From: Siphonodentalium dalli
Lineage: Eukaryota; Mollusca; Scaphopoda; Gadilida; Siphonodentaliidae
NCBI GenBank assembly: GCA_032622095.1
Contig: CP136065.1
Location: 99,641,343 to 99,705,342 of the forward strand
Direction: 5' to 3'
Length of the DNA stretch: 64,000 bases
In this document: piece by piece, positions 1 through 9,520 of the stretch
Numbering within the stretch: position 1 is the stretch's first letter
Layout: each line of letters begins with the position of its first letter
The notes under the pieces: model-generated
What the model saw: only the letters and a program-made list of their open reading frames with translations
Told to the model about the DNA's origin: nothing
The model's database searches: none
Position numbers and translations under genes: made by a program

Positions 1-319
1 CGAAAAAGGTGGTTTTAACTTTCTTAGGGTTATGAGCCAAATCGTTAGGTAACACCCTCTTATTGTTTTTTTTGGACGCCTTACGTGCTTGTGTCAACTT
101 ATTTTCTGCAACTTCGGCTTTGGCCATTTCAATCGCTTGCGCTATGGGTGTCACTACGTTAATATGCGGTTTTAGAACGTCTTCTTCTTCACTATCGCTA
201 TTTTGAGTTTTGTCAATAAAGTAGCGACCCTCATTATCTGGCGTTAACTTCCCATTAATCATGTCCCTGAAATGTTTTCTCCTCTTTTCAATATCGGTTG
301 GAATATACGTGATCGACAT
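1..319 (-). CDS. Polinton small charged/basic protein, N-terminal part, runs off window
   Basis: An open frame reads from an ATG at 319 on the minus strand to the window edge (106 codons, no stop reached). It begins MSITYIPTDIEKRRKHF, has an acidic patch (SDSEEED) near residue 42, a stretch VVTPIAQAIEMAKAEVAE, and then a lysine/arginine-rich part. It overlaps the start of the neighbouring frame (288-725) by 32 bases, as the other genes of the block do. Polintons often carry a short basic, core-like protein next to the capsid genes, and the AIEMAKAE-type helix followed by a basic tail fits that. This assignment is from memory of the family and is weak. It could also be the N-terminus of a longer protein. 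Confidence 0.55.
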   Translation of the reverse strand, partial: MSITYIPTDIEKRRKHFRDMINGKLTPDNEGRYFIDKTQNSDSEEEDVLKPHINVVTPIAQAIEMAKAEVAENKLTQARKASKKNNKRVLPNDLAHNPKKVKTTFF

Positions 320-725
320 GTTTCTTCAGATGTAGTGTACAGGTCACTCTTTTTTCTGCATTTATTTTAGAAAGTTTATCGCTTCTTATAAAAATCCTGA
401 GACGCTGAAGTTTATCCTGTCTTACGTTTATGTAGAATGAGTCCTCAAAACTCCGCCAATGACCCGTATCACGTGTGTCTCTCTTTATAACCCGGAGGAT
501 GGGGGATGATGTGTCGCAGGCTATTGATTCTCCACATATGTCCGAACAAATATATAATAAATCCGTGTCTATATGGTCAGTTATGTTTATGTCTTTCAAA
601 CAACATAACCACGCTCCTTCCAATATTAATACACCAGGTAACTCTATTGTGAAGTCGAGAGGACGATTATCTGGATATTTATCTGTGGAATCGTCGCTAG
701 TCAGGTACAGATAATAATTATCCAT
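288..725 (-). CDS. Polinton capsid-associated protein (possible penton/minor capsid type)
   Basis: 145 residues, complete. The N-terminus (MDNYYLYLTSDDS, then YPDNRPLDFTIELP) matches a recurrent pattern in Polinton and adintovirus proteins that I associate with minor-capsid-like products. The rest (LLYICSDICGESI, SPILRVIKR, and alternating hydrophobic strands to residue 135) looks beta-rich with no membrane segment, consistent with a jelly-roll-like fold but not proof of it. It lies 4 bases downstream of the 730-1170 gene and its end overlaps the next frame by 32 bases. No disruption is visible. Certain: an intact element gene. Inferred: a virion role. A structure prediction compared with Polinton minor capsid proteins would decide. 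Confidence 0.6.
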   Translation of the reverse strand: MDNYYLYLTSDDSTDKYPDNRPLDFTIELPGVLILEGAWLCCLKDINITDHIDTDLLYICSDICGESIACDTSSPILRVIKRDTRDTGHWRSFEDSFYINVRQDKLQRLRIFIRSDKLSKINAEKRVTCTLHLKKHVDHVYSNRY

Positions 726-729
726 ATGA

Positions 730-1170
730 CTAGTTTCTATTTTGTTTCAAAAGAGAATCAATGTTCATCTCTTCTCTTATAGTTTTATCAACATCACTGA
801 ATATATACTTGAAGGCAGACCACTGGTTATACGGAATACTTATAATCGCGGGAGTGTTATTCACAACTCGCCTAATGCGTGTATAAATGCGCCCTTGATT
901 ATTACATAATGTAACAGTAATGTTTGATCGTATTGTCCACTTTTTCACGAACCCACAGGGGTGTTGTTCGTAATCATGGGGGCGTGACTCATTCGTATGA
1001 CGTAATTCATAGTCCACCGTCTGACGTGGTATCTTCTTTGGAACTAATATAACTGGTAGTGACAGAGTTATTACCATAATAGTAATTCCTATCCATTTAA
1101 GGAGATTCATATGTAGACGACCGCGTTCTGTTTGAAACATATTCGTCAAGGTATCTGTTCTATTATTCAT
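730..1170 (-). CDS. Polinton membrane-anchored PC4-like protein
   Basis: 146 residues, complete. A single hydrophobic segment of about 20 residues (WIGITIMVITLSLPVILVP, about residues 26-44) follows a short polar N-terminus, so a membrane anchor is likely. The C-terminal half has WTIRSNITVTLCNN, then GRIYTRIRRVVNN, then IPYNQWSAFKYIFSDVDKTI. This spacing resembles the ssDNA-binding PC4/p15 fold (strand, basic R-x-Y-x-x-I-R strand, then a Q-W helix). PC4-like proteins are known in Polinton-type elements, but the TM segment fused to it is less usual. An alternative start at the internal methionine near residue 21 would leave the TM near the N-terminus. The role in the element is unknown. Confidence 0.55.
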   Translation of the reverse strand: MNNRTDTLTNMFQTERGRLHMNLLKWIGITIMVITLSLPVILVPKKIPRQTVDYELRHTNESRPHDYEQHPCGFVKKWTIRSNITVTLCNNQGRIYTRIRRVVNNTPAIISIPYNQWSAFKYIFSDVDKTIREEMNIDSLLKQNRN

Positions 1171-1205
1171 GATTGTAATGGTTTCCCTCGGATAGCTTGC
1201 TCTTA

Positions 1206-2336
1206 TTAATTTTGATATCTGTCGACATCAGACTCTAAAATCCATGAATTAAATTTGTCAGGCCATGAATGCCAGTGCACCAGGACTTCAGTTTGACCCT
1301 TTCGTTTCCTCTTTTTGACAATTTTATCTATTCTGTAAACTGTTTCGTCATCAACGCGCACCCCTTGAAGTTCTGACTCATAGAAAGCGCTCTCAATGTT
1401 TTCATCCAAGAAATCTGTCAATGTATACAAGGGTATGTTCTGCCTGTAAAACCTCTTAGTCACTTTGAACAACTCTCCAGTCCATTTCTGAGAATATTCT
1501 CGGTCAAAAACTGCTTTGGTGTGTGATATTCTAACGATATCATTTACATTGTATTTGAACTTTTTCTTCAATTTACTTTTAACACCTCCCTTCTGTCTTA
1601 TTAACCACTGATCGAGACGAGACTCATCTTCATTCTCAACAGTTATGGAGTCAGGGGTGGTGCCTAAAGAACGATGTATTGTATGGTTATAACTTTTCAC
1701 AATATCTTGTAGAATGTCGATATATCTAGCATTATTATGCTTTATCATATAACGTGAAATCTTCTGCTTTATAGTTTTTATGACCCGTTCCGAATAATTG
1801 GCTTTCATTTCGTTTTGCGTAAAAATTTGAGATATATGAAGACCCTTAAGGTAACTTTTGACCCGTTTGTTTGTGAATTCCGAACCGCGATCCGTTCGGA
1901 GGATGCGAGGGGTTCTTCCACCTTCAAATATATGTTTCATAGCATTGATCACATTAATTGCAGTTTTCCTCTTTATAGCTTCACACCATAACTTCCTAGA
2001 AAAAATGTCAATCATTACTAACACGTAGGTGTAATTGTCGTTGTCTTTGGAAACATCATTCATATCCATGAGGTCTCCATCCCATTGACTGTCAGAAGCG
2101 TTTACAATAACACGAGACCTCGGGAATTTTCGTCTAACACTTTTTGTCAGGGAATAACTTTCATGATTTTGTAGCCACGCCACAATCTCGCGCTTGGAAA
2201 TGTTGTGCTTATTTTCAGATTTTACAGTCTGATGCAACTTTGTAGCTCCTGAGTACGATGCAGGGTGACCCGGATTAAAATAAATTGAACTCAAATAATC
2301 TTTCCAATCGGCCATATTGTTCACAGTGATATCCAA
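1206..2336 (-). CDS. Polinton DDE integrase with chromodomain
   Basis: 376 residues, intact. It is a retroviral-type integrase (rve, RNase H fold) that joins element ends to host DNA. The catalytic triad reads D88 (in QWDGDLMDM), D149 (in LRTDRGSEF) and E183 (in YSERVIKTIK), so the D-to-E spacing is the expected ~35 residues. A basic stretch near residues 250-260 is followed by an SH3-like part and a C-terminal chromodomain at about 333-376 (VYRIDKIVKKRKRKGQ, HWHSWPDKFNSWI). Chromodomain tails are typical of Polinton integrases and are thought to steer insertion to marked chromatin. The start at 2336 overlaps the end of the 2321-2692 gene by 16 bases, which supports it. All key residues are present, so the enzyme itself looks functional although the element is damaged. 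Confidence 0.93.
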   Translation of the reverse strand: MDITVNNMADWKDYLSSIYFNPGHPASYSGATKLHQTVKSENKHNISKREIVAWLQNHESYSLTKSVRRKFPRSRVIVNASDSQWDGDLMDMNDVSKDNDNYTYVLVMIDIFSRKLWCEAIKRKTAINVINAMKHIFEGGRTPRILRTDRGSEFTNKRVKSYLKGLHISQIFTQNEMKANYSERVIKTIKQKISRYMIKHNNARYIDILQDIVKSYNHTIHRSLGTTPDSITVENEDESRLDQWLIRQKGGVKSKLKKKFKYNVNDIVRISHTKAVFDREYSQKWTGELFKVTKRFYRQNIPLYTLTDFLDENIESAFYESELQGVRVDDETVYRIDKIVKKRKRKGQTEVLVHWHSWPDKFNSWILESDVDRYQN

Positions 2337-2692
2337 CGTTTGTTCTTTATCTTGGTCAGCTTACCGGCGATTATACCCGGAGGTCTAGATATTTCACGCT
2401 TAACCCCTCTTATTTTCTTTTTTCTTTGCTTAGTATGTGTCTTTTTCGATGTGTTAACTTCTGATTTTTGGATTGCATCCTGAGGTTCAGTCGTTTGAAC
2501 TGTATTAACAATCTGATTATTCATCGGGTCCATTTCTTTATCCATTTCATCGGAATGGCTACTATTGTTTGCCGAGATGTCGCTGTGTTCAATGTTAGAC
2601 TCCGATGAAACTTTTTTGTGTTCACTTTTTTCTGTGTACCTCATATATCTTTCATACGGGATCAAAACAGTTTTCTTCACAGACTCCATCAC
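2321..2692 (-). CDS. Polinton LIPYERY-type protein, function unknown
   Basis: 123 residues, complete. It starts MMESVKKTVLIPYERYMR, a short hydrophobic/PYE-K/R-Y motif that recurs at the N-terminus of Polinton proteins of this gene position. The middle (about residues 25-75) is polar, Ser/Asn/Asp-rich and probably disordered. It is followed by a strongly basic run (KTHTKQRKKKIRGVKR, about 84-99) and a conserved-looking tail RPPG...KRWISL. It sits between the 2689-3012 gene (4 base overlap) and the integrase (16 base overlap). The basic C-terminal part suggests nucleic-acid or nuclear targeting, which is inference. No enzymatic motif is visible. Confidence 0.65.
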   Translation of the reverse strand: MMESVKKTVLIPYERYMRYTEKSEHKKVSSESNIEHSDISANNSSHSDEMDKEMDPMNNQIVNTVQTTEPQDAIQKSEVNTSKKTHTKQRKKKIRGVKREISRPPGIIAGKLTKIKNKRWISL

Positions 2693-3012
2693 AAAAACTG
2701 TTTCAATTTAGGTTCAACGATGTTCAACATCAAAGCAATGGCGGTTGAGTGATTATTCACACTTTTTCTTTTCCTCAACAAGCTCACAGATTTATCACAC
2801 AAGAATATATAAAATGATTTATATCGCCGTAATTTAGCTTTTTGTTGAACTGTAACTGTTAAAATTTCATGTAGTAAATTGATCGTAATTTCAACCAGAA
2901 CTTTCAACTGATTATTAGTTATCGATGTCAATAATGCGTTTCGTTGAGATCTTGATTGGGTTGATGTCAATAGTCTGACAAAATTCAACTCATTACGTAA
3001 TAATCGACTCAT
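2689..3012 (-). CDS. Polinton small helical protein, function unknown
   Basis: 107 residues, complete and predicted all-helical. The pattern (LLRNELNFVRLL near residue 4, QRNALLTSITNNQLKVLVEI near 24, then NLLHEI, KAKLRRYKSF, and LLRKRKSV) matches a very common small Polinton/adintovirus protein that I recognise by its QR-x-ALL...QL-x-x-L-x-EI-x-x-NLL signature. Its function is not established in the literature I know. It starts about 40 bases downstream of the ATPase stop and overlaps the next gene by 4 bases. No frame damage is seen. Confidence 0.7.
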   Translation of the reverse strand: MSRLLRNELNFVRLLTSTQSRSQRNALLTSITNNQLKVLVEITINLLHEILTVTVQQKAKLRRYKSFYIFLCDKSVSLLRKRKSVNNHSTAIALMLNIVEPKLKQFL

Positions 3013-3052
3013 TTTATCGTCGCGACTCAGCTCCGATACTGTCCCCTTCTTA

Positions 3053-3689
3053 TTACGTAGTAGGTACGTAAATTATAGGGTCTTGGTTGGGAAACACGTC
3101 TGTTCGTAGCCTGTATTTATCCTCAGTGTGAGGGGACATATCTATTATAAGATACGCAAATGGTTTCTTCATACAATCCTTGTATGCATCAATGAGTACT
3201 TTAGATTTACCGGGATACAATTGTCTACCCAATGTGGAAATTTGTGATCCATCCTGTGTTTAAGGCTATAGTTCTCGCAGCCTTGCCTTGTGCGTATAAA
3301 TTTTGTGAAATAAACAGCACCGAAAGACAGCGATGATGAGTTTGCTGCGTAAATAGTGTTTCAATCTCTTTTTGGTCAATAATGCGATGCATCAAGTCGT
3401 CTAATATTAACATATTATGTTTACCGTCAGCAAATTCTTCGATTTCTGTTTGGGTAGGTAATCCTTGATGCATGACCAAATTTTCGATTGATGATTCAAT
3501 TTCATCATAGAAATTTTGATAAATACCGTAACAGTACATTATTTTCTTAGGTGGATCTCTAGAATACATTCCATTAAGATTTTGCAGGAATCTGTAGACC
3601 CATCTCGTCTTACCAGAACCAGTTGGTCCGGTGATGCAAATACTAGAACAAGGTTCAAATGGTATGGAGCTATGGTTAATTGGACCCAT
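3053..3689 (-). pseudogene. Polinton packaging ATPase (FtsK/HerA-like), broken by internal deletion
   Basis: The open part (3689 to 3225, 154 residues) has Walker A GPTGSGKT at residues 21-28, Walker B NMLILDD ending at residue 98, and a sensor-like SVLFISQN near 123-130. These are the hallmarks of genome-packaging ATPases of Polintons and related DNA viruses. Reading stops at a TAG just after an ITNFHIG peptide. The family's C-terminal part is still present in another frame, from about 3237 down to a stop at 3053-3055, and begins with STLGRQLYP. The junction sits in AAATTTCC. About a dozen family residues appear missing between the two pieces, so a small out-of-frame deletion removed them. 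The gene therefore encodes no full-length product. The start at 3689 (MGPINHSS) places the P-loop at the usual distance. Confidence 0.85.
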
Positions 3690-3749
3690 TTTTTTTTGTT
3701 CACTGTGTCCTATTTATTAGTAGCTATACAGTTCTTATATACATCATAA

Positions 3750-4599
3750 GTAAACATTTGTTATGGCTGTTGTAAATGAATTACCAGGATGACACTGCAA
3801 GCTATAATATTATAAAAACCTACAGTTCTTATAACATCAAAGTCGGAACTTTCAGCAACGGGAAAATTTTATCGTTTAATTGTGAATTAATTTGTGAATT
3901 TCATCAGATTAAGGATTGGAGCTGCTGGATATAGTGCGGAATAGTAATTGTGAGGAAGCTGAAGCAGAAGTTCTGGAATTCTACGAGTTTTATTCGCAAA
4001 AACGAGTTTTTAAGTGCGGTGAATTTCTTCCGTTTCAACAGCTGGAGACCGTTTTTCCTTCCGGGAAATCGTTGTGCAATTTCCGGGTGAATTTGTGATA
4101 TTTGTGATAACAACGTGAATCTAACGTGAATCAATCTGAGCTCTGCTCGTTAGAATTGGAAATTTCGAATACTTTTGGTATTTTTGGACACTTTCTGGTA
4201 CAAACTTTAACCATTTATCTCAGTCTTAAACTTAATACTAACAGTACTAACCTACCTACTCAGTAGCTGATACTAATAACAATTTCTAATCTGACTGACT
4301 CTGTGTACTAATAATTGTAACAATTAACATTTTCATTGTCATAGTAACTAATGACTGTGGACGCTTATTAGTACTACTACTACTACTACTACTAGTATGA
4401 ACAATTGAGTTAGGCTGAGTAAAAAAAACATTTCTTCAATAGATAATGCACTGTCTGTGTTTTTTTACATAGATAATAGGCTATAATCTAAGCCAACTGA
4501 GTGATATACATTTTATGTCTAGCTCTGGCCCAGTCTGGGTATCAGTGACATTGAGCCCTTCTTGGAGGTTGCTGTGAGCATCTCTACATATAAATAACT
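3750..4599. other. AT-rich spacer between Polinton and LINE
   Basis: No convincing gene. Short frames on both strands here lack any family signature. It contains a (TAC)7 microsatellite at 4372-4392 and probably the 5' untranslated region of the LINE that follows, whose start I cannot place. Confidence 0.5.
4372..4392. repeat. (TAC)7 microsatellite
   Basis: Seven perfect TAC trinucleotides followed by TAG. Confidence 0.9.
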
Positions 4600-7283
4600 A
4601 TGATTGAAACTAGACAGAAGGACATCAAAATGCATGCAGGTGTGCAGCTAGTACCGGTACTGGCAGGGAATAAAGAAATAAAAGGCGCAACTACTCAACA
4701 TGTGAACCATTCCAGTGAGTCACAGTTAGTTCCGGATGTCATCAGAAAGAAGAATTATGCATTGAATGGAATGAAGACATTGGAGAAAAAGAGGATTGCG
4801 TGTGAGAAGCCTTTTCTAAATATCATTCCTAAGGACCAGGGTAGACAATTATAGATTGAGTGCAGTGCAGGATGTTTTGAGCTCCTTAAAAAAGAAATCT
4901 TTCACAGCCTCTTTGATCCTTCATTTGCAAATAAATATAATATCATTGCAAGATACACAGCTGTTGTGGAAAAGTCTGGAAGTCCTGATTCATCAATTCT
5001 ACAAGCTTTCAAAAGACTTAAAGATGGTTCATGTGGGAAAAACTTGCAATTCACGGTTAATGTATACAATACACAGTCTTCGTTTCTCATCAATGGACGG
5101 GGAACTCCGGCATTCCATGATGAAGCACTTCCTGAAATCATCAAGAGACTGTCAATAAGACCTGAGATGTCCTCCCTGGAAAGACATATTGCGGTTCTAA
5201 TTGATCGATGCATAGCGAAGAGTGTTACAAATCCGGAAGCAAGCACTAGTATGGTATGTGTGGATAAAATTGGAACTATTATAGACACTAAGGAATGTCC
5301 AGAGGCAAACACTTCACTGTCAATTTGCATGCACTGTGAACTATATGTGGACTCCAAAGGATTAGCATGTGATATATGTAACAGATGGTACCATGTCAGC
5401 TGCGAACAGCTAGATGACAAACTTACTGATTTCCATGGGTATGATGGTGCAGAGTATAGCTGTCTTTCATGCAGACACCTTACCATAAATGAAGAAAACA
5501 ATACACAGATGCCAGATGAAGGTTCTGAGCTAGCAGGAGACTCTGATCAAACAACATTGAAGAAAGAGGTTATTGACACTGCAAACAGTGCAATTATAAA
5601 TGAAGAAAACAATACACAGATGCCAGACGAAGGTTCGGAGCTAGCAGGAGACTCTGATCAAACAACATTGAAGAAAGAGGTTATTGACACTGCAAACAGT
5701 GCAATTATAAATGATCATACGCATAATGGTATCTCCACAAAGAAGACCAGAACTGGTAGCACAAATGCAGAGGTGCACAAAAACCAAGTGGAAATAACAC
5801 GGCTGACATCTAGCATTATGGCAGAGGAACATAACACACAGGTTACTCAGGAGAATAGTTCTAATAACAATGACACCACTAACAATAAGAACTGGAATAA
5901 GACACAGCCAAAAATTATTCACATTGTGTCTTATGATCAGAATCGTCCAGTACCAAGAGGTAGCCTTCCAACCTCTCCGATTAAGGTGCTCCGAGTCAAA
6001 ATGAAGCCTAATCCAAAAGTGAAAGAATTCAGAAATGAAGACGGTGAGCAAGAGAAACATAAAATGGACTACATCATGAAACTGGAGTCAAAGGTCAATG
6101 ACTTGGAGAACTCAAATCGTGTCTTGAAAATGCAAGCAGCAGCACCACAGGTAACAAATTCTGACGTACATGATGTACATGACATTCCAAAAGGTAATAC
6201 CTCCTGCCGTTGTGAAACAACATACCAATCAGGAACACCCCTTAGTAGGGAAAATGATTCTGTGAAGGGAATTACGGACAGACTAACCCACATGGAGATT
6301 CAGCAGCTACAGATGAGACTTACTGCTCTTGAGTCACAATGTCAGCAACAAGCATTTAATTCATCCTGTCATCCATCTGCCACAAATTATAGGTACAGTG
6401 CGCCTCATATGTATCCAGCTATGTTGAATCCCACGAACAGAGGAATGCCACTATGGATGTACCATCAAGTTGTACCACCACACCCAATGAATAGAGGAAT
6501 GCCACCATGGATGTACCAACAAGTTGTACCACCAGACCCAATGAATCACTTTAATGGACCACTTTCGTCAAAGAATCATTTCAATGGACCTCCGAGAAGT
6601 GCACCTGTACCACAGGAATCTGAACAACTAAGTACTGGACCCCAGATAAGCTCAAATGTGTGTCAACCACCAGCAGGAACTGGATCAATAACTACATGTA
6701 CAGATGGTATGAACAATCTCCCGGGATTTCCTCAATCGGTTGAGTCGTTCCAGATGAGTCACCCAACAGGTTCCTTAGACCAACAAAATTATCAATCCAA
6801 TCATAATCCATCTCGATATGCAGAACAGATGAGGGAAGATGATGTCCGAGGGGTAGAAAATAAAAATAACAACCAACAAAGAGAATCTTGTCAGTCTAGA
6901 CCACCTCGCTTCATAAACAAAAGAAATCAGTTGCTTCAGTTGAGCCCGAGGGATAACAATCGAGGTATACCAGCACAAAGGGGTCGTTACCCCCCCCCCC
7001 CCCCAGAATTCTCAACAGTCATAAGAATAGACCATAATCAATATCATCTGCAAAATTTGTGCATCAAAATGATGGATGGTCCAAGAATATTATGGATGAA
7101 AATCAAGAACTTCAAAATAGGCACTCCACTCCGAAAAAGGTGACTTTCAATGATGATGTAACTCATGTACAGATTAGTCCGCATATGTCACCGGTTACTA
7201 CATGCTCAAAGGAAGAGAACTCTTTTTTAGACCATGGCCGAGCCTCGACCGAAAGATGGCCGATGGAAACAATCTTACATTAA
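4600..7283 (+). pseudogene. LINE ORF1: PHD-finger, coiled-coil RNA-binding-type protein
   Basis: The frame opens at ATG 4600 and is interrupted by one TAG at 4852-4854. It then stays open in the same frame to 7143 (725 codons from the next Met at 4966). Features from that Met: a conserved mollusc-LINE segment around NVYNTQSSFLINGRG (about residue 30), a C4HC3 PHD finger at about 121-170 (CMHC, CDIC, WYHVSC, SCLSC), a 37-residue tandem duplication, a coiled coil at about 367-390 and a Met/Pro-rich part (GMPPWMYQQVVPP, repeated twice). A run of 15 C at 6990-7004 precedes a tail with poor coding character. A more protein-like frame (TPKKVTFNDDVTHVQ) continues in another phase to 7283, so the C-tract has probably slipped. 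ORF1 proteins of this type coat LINE RNA. The PHD may bind chromatin, by analogy only. Confidence 0.8.
5485..5706 (+). repeat. 111 bp (37-codon) tandem duplication inside LINE ORF1
   Basis: Positions 5485-5595 and 5596-5706 are nearly identical and in frame, doubling the peptide that starts INEENNTQMPDEG. The two copies differ by only about two bases (for example GAT/GAC), so the duplication is recent. Confidence 0.92.
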
Positions 7284-9138
7284 CAACGTTCAATGTGAAG
7301 AATGCAAGGAGTAACACCGTTTTCTTGCAAGAGCTGTTGAAGAGTACATATATTTTATGTGTGCAGGAGCACTGGTTATATAACTTCCAACTCTCATTTC
7401 TGAAGGGCATATCGACCACACATGATGTATTTGCAAAAGCAGTTGATGGTGACAGCCCCATTGCTCCTATACAAGTTCCAAGAGGCTATGGTGGCACTGC
7501 TATCTTCTATAACACACAGAGGAATGTGCAGTACAGAAGGCTTCCAGATGGGGATTGTCGCATAACAGTTTTGGAAATATTATCCCAGCCACCGATGTGT
7601 ATCATATCAGCCTATATGCCATCTAGAGGAAATTCTACAAAGGAAGTATATGATCGGACTCTTGCCCAAATTGAAGAGATTTTGGACAAATTTAATGATA
7701 CGCATGCTGTATATGTCTGTGGAGATTTCAATTCTTCACTGGAGAGGCGGACTGGAAATGAGAGAGATGGAGAACTGAAGAACTTCTATGAACTGAAGAG
7801 ATTATCCACACTCCAAACAGGACAACCAACATTTTTCCATGTTAACGATCGGGATGCTGCAGAGATAGATTACATTTTTTGCAACAGAACAGCTTCTACA
7901 ATGACGACAAATTGGACAGTGATGGGTAGGACAGATAACAACTTGTCGGACCATGTCCCAGTCTCTGCATCTTTGCATGTGTCTTCAGAAGTAAAAGTTG
8001 CTGATGTGATCGTAAACCCCAAGCCTAAATGGGAGAAATGTAACAAGTTGCAATATAATGAATTCATCACAAGAGAACTGAAACCATTTCCAATCCATTT
8101 GGAAACTGGTTATGAAGTTTCGGCTGCAATTGAACACTTGTCTTCTACACTCACTAAAGCAGCAATACACAGTATACCCGGATACAGACAGAGACATAAG
8201 CTGAAGAAGAAGAGACTAAAAGTGTGGAACCCAAATGTGCATCTTGCAATAAAGAACAACAAGATAGCCTGGTGTAAACTTAAAAGAGCAGGAGGTTCAA
8301 AAACTAGTGAAGAGTTCATCACAGTGAAGAAAACAAAAAGTATTCTTCGGAAGCTTATAAGAAAGGAAAATGCGAAGGTAGTTACAGATAAGTTAGAAAA
8401 GATCATCAAGGCGACTCCGGACACCAAGGCATTTGGTCTACTGGTTAAACAACAAAGGTCTTCAACAACTGCAGTCTCAGAATTGATTGTTGATGGAAAT
8501 GTGTTATCAACACCTGAAGATGTTCTAAATGGATGGGTCAAGCATTTTGAGAGGTTGGGTACTCCTATCGACCACAAGGAATATGATGTGCCTCATCAGG
8601 AGGTAATCAAAAATGATCTACCATTCATTGAGGATACATGTGCTAGACAGCAGAACATGGAGGATGTAACAGAAGGGGAAGTAGTCTTGGCCATAAATAA
8701 GCTAAGTAATAATAAAGCAGCTGATGGAATGGGAATGACTGCGGAACATATAAAAGTGGGACAAAGATCGCTCATCAGATACTTAGTGGACCTGATAAAT
8801 TGTATGTTGAGGAGAGGAAAAATACCATCTAGCTTGAAAGAGGGAATATTAACTCCAGTGTTTAAAAAAGGTGATTCTCTTAGCCCAGCGAACTACAGAG
8901 GAATCACTGTTACATCCATTCTGCTGAAAATATTGGAGCACATACTTAATAGCAGACATCATGACAATTACCAGAAAACTCAGTCAAAACTGCAGACTGG
9001 GTTTACAAAAGGGACGTCCTCTCAGAATGCTGCTCTCATGGTATCAGAATGCATCAATGAGGCAAAAGCAGCTAAGAAAACTATGTTGTTCACCACTCTG
9101 GATGCACAAAAGGCGTTTGATGTTGTGGATCACAATAT

Positions 9139-9520
9139 TATTATTATTATAGTTTATTTAATTCAGGCTCAAATGGCCCATATGATAGACATATCAATTA
9201 TATGTAATACAGAATTTCTTTCCAATGTTTGAAAAGATAAGATTCATAAAATAAATCGGAATTAATGATTGCATGCAAAATTGTATTTTCAGATTCAGTC
9301 ACACGTTCTCGCAGACCATACACACTCTTTCTTATCAACATAGGAACAGAACTCACAACATCCCTGGCATACATCCCACTTGCACTACATCTCCATTCAT
9401 ACCCCATAAACTTCCTATAGGCATTGTTATAACATACAATTAATTTGCGGTAACTGCGCTGGGTGAAATTTTCCCACAGAGTACAACAATATAATGATGA
9501 AATATAAGCATGAAAAATAT
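9139..9520 (-). mobile_element. 5'-truncated LINE fragment nested antisense in ORF2
   Basis: About 377 bases interrupt the reverse transcriptase between the codons for DVVDHN and those for LLHKLYLDG. On the minus strand the insert codes for a reverse-transcriptase C-terminus, then a short 3' UTR ending in TAATAATAATAAT, the simple-repeat tail of a LINE. The host sequence AATAT occurs on both sides (9134-9138 and 9516-9520), a plausible short target-site duplication. This is classic target-primed insertion with 5' truncation. Confidence 0.85.
9198..9515 (-). pseudogene. C-terminal fragment of a second LINE reverse transcriptase
   Basis: Roughly 100 minus-strand codons read YISSLYCCTLWENF, then RSYRKLIVCYNNAYRKF, WRCSASGMYA, and end at HWKEILYYI followed by a stop. 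The LW-x-NF...KL-x-V-x-YN-x-A-x-R pattern and the RCSAS segment are typical of the region after the fingers/thumb in molluscan LINE reverse transcriptases. It belongs to a different family from the surrounding element, as the sequences do not match. The first few codons of the open frame (to 9530) are antisense host-LINE sequence and are not part of it. No catalytic motif is left, so it is a dead 3' end. Confidence 0.8.

Larger units (their letters stand above)
1..3750 (-). mobile_element. Polinton/Maverick (adintovirus-like) element, partial
   Basis: Seven densely packed minus-strand reading frames, several overlapping by a few bases, include a packaging-type P-loop ATPase and a DDE integrase with a C-terminal chromodomain. 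That pair identifies Polinton/Maverick elements, also described as adintoviruses. Order in the direction of transcription: ATPase, small helical protein, PYERY-like protein, integrase, membrane/PC4-like protein, possible capsid-associated protein, then a basic protein cut by the window edge. DNA polymerase B, protease and the major capsid gene are not in the window. The right boundary (about 3750) is a guess: coding signal stops above 3689 and I cannot see a terminal inverted repeat because the other end is outside. The broken ATPase suggests this copy is not autonomous. Confidence 0.85.
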
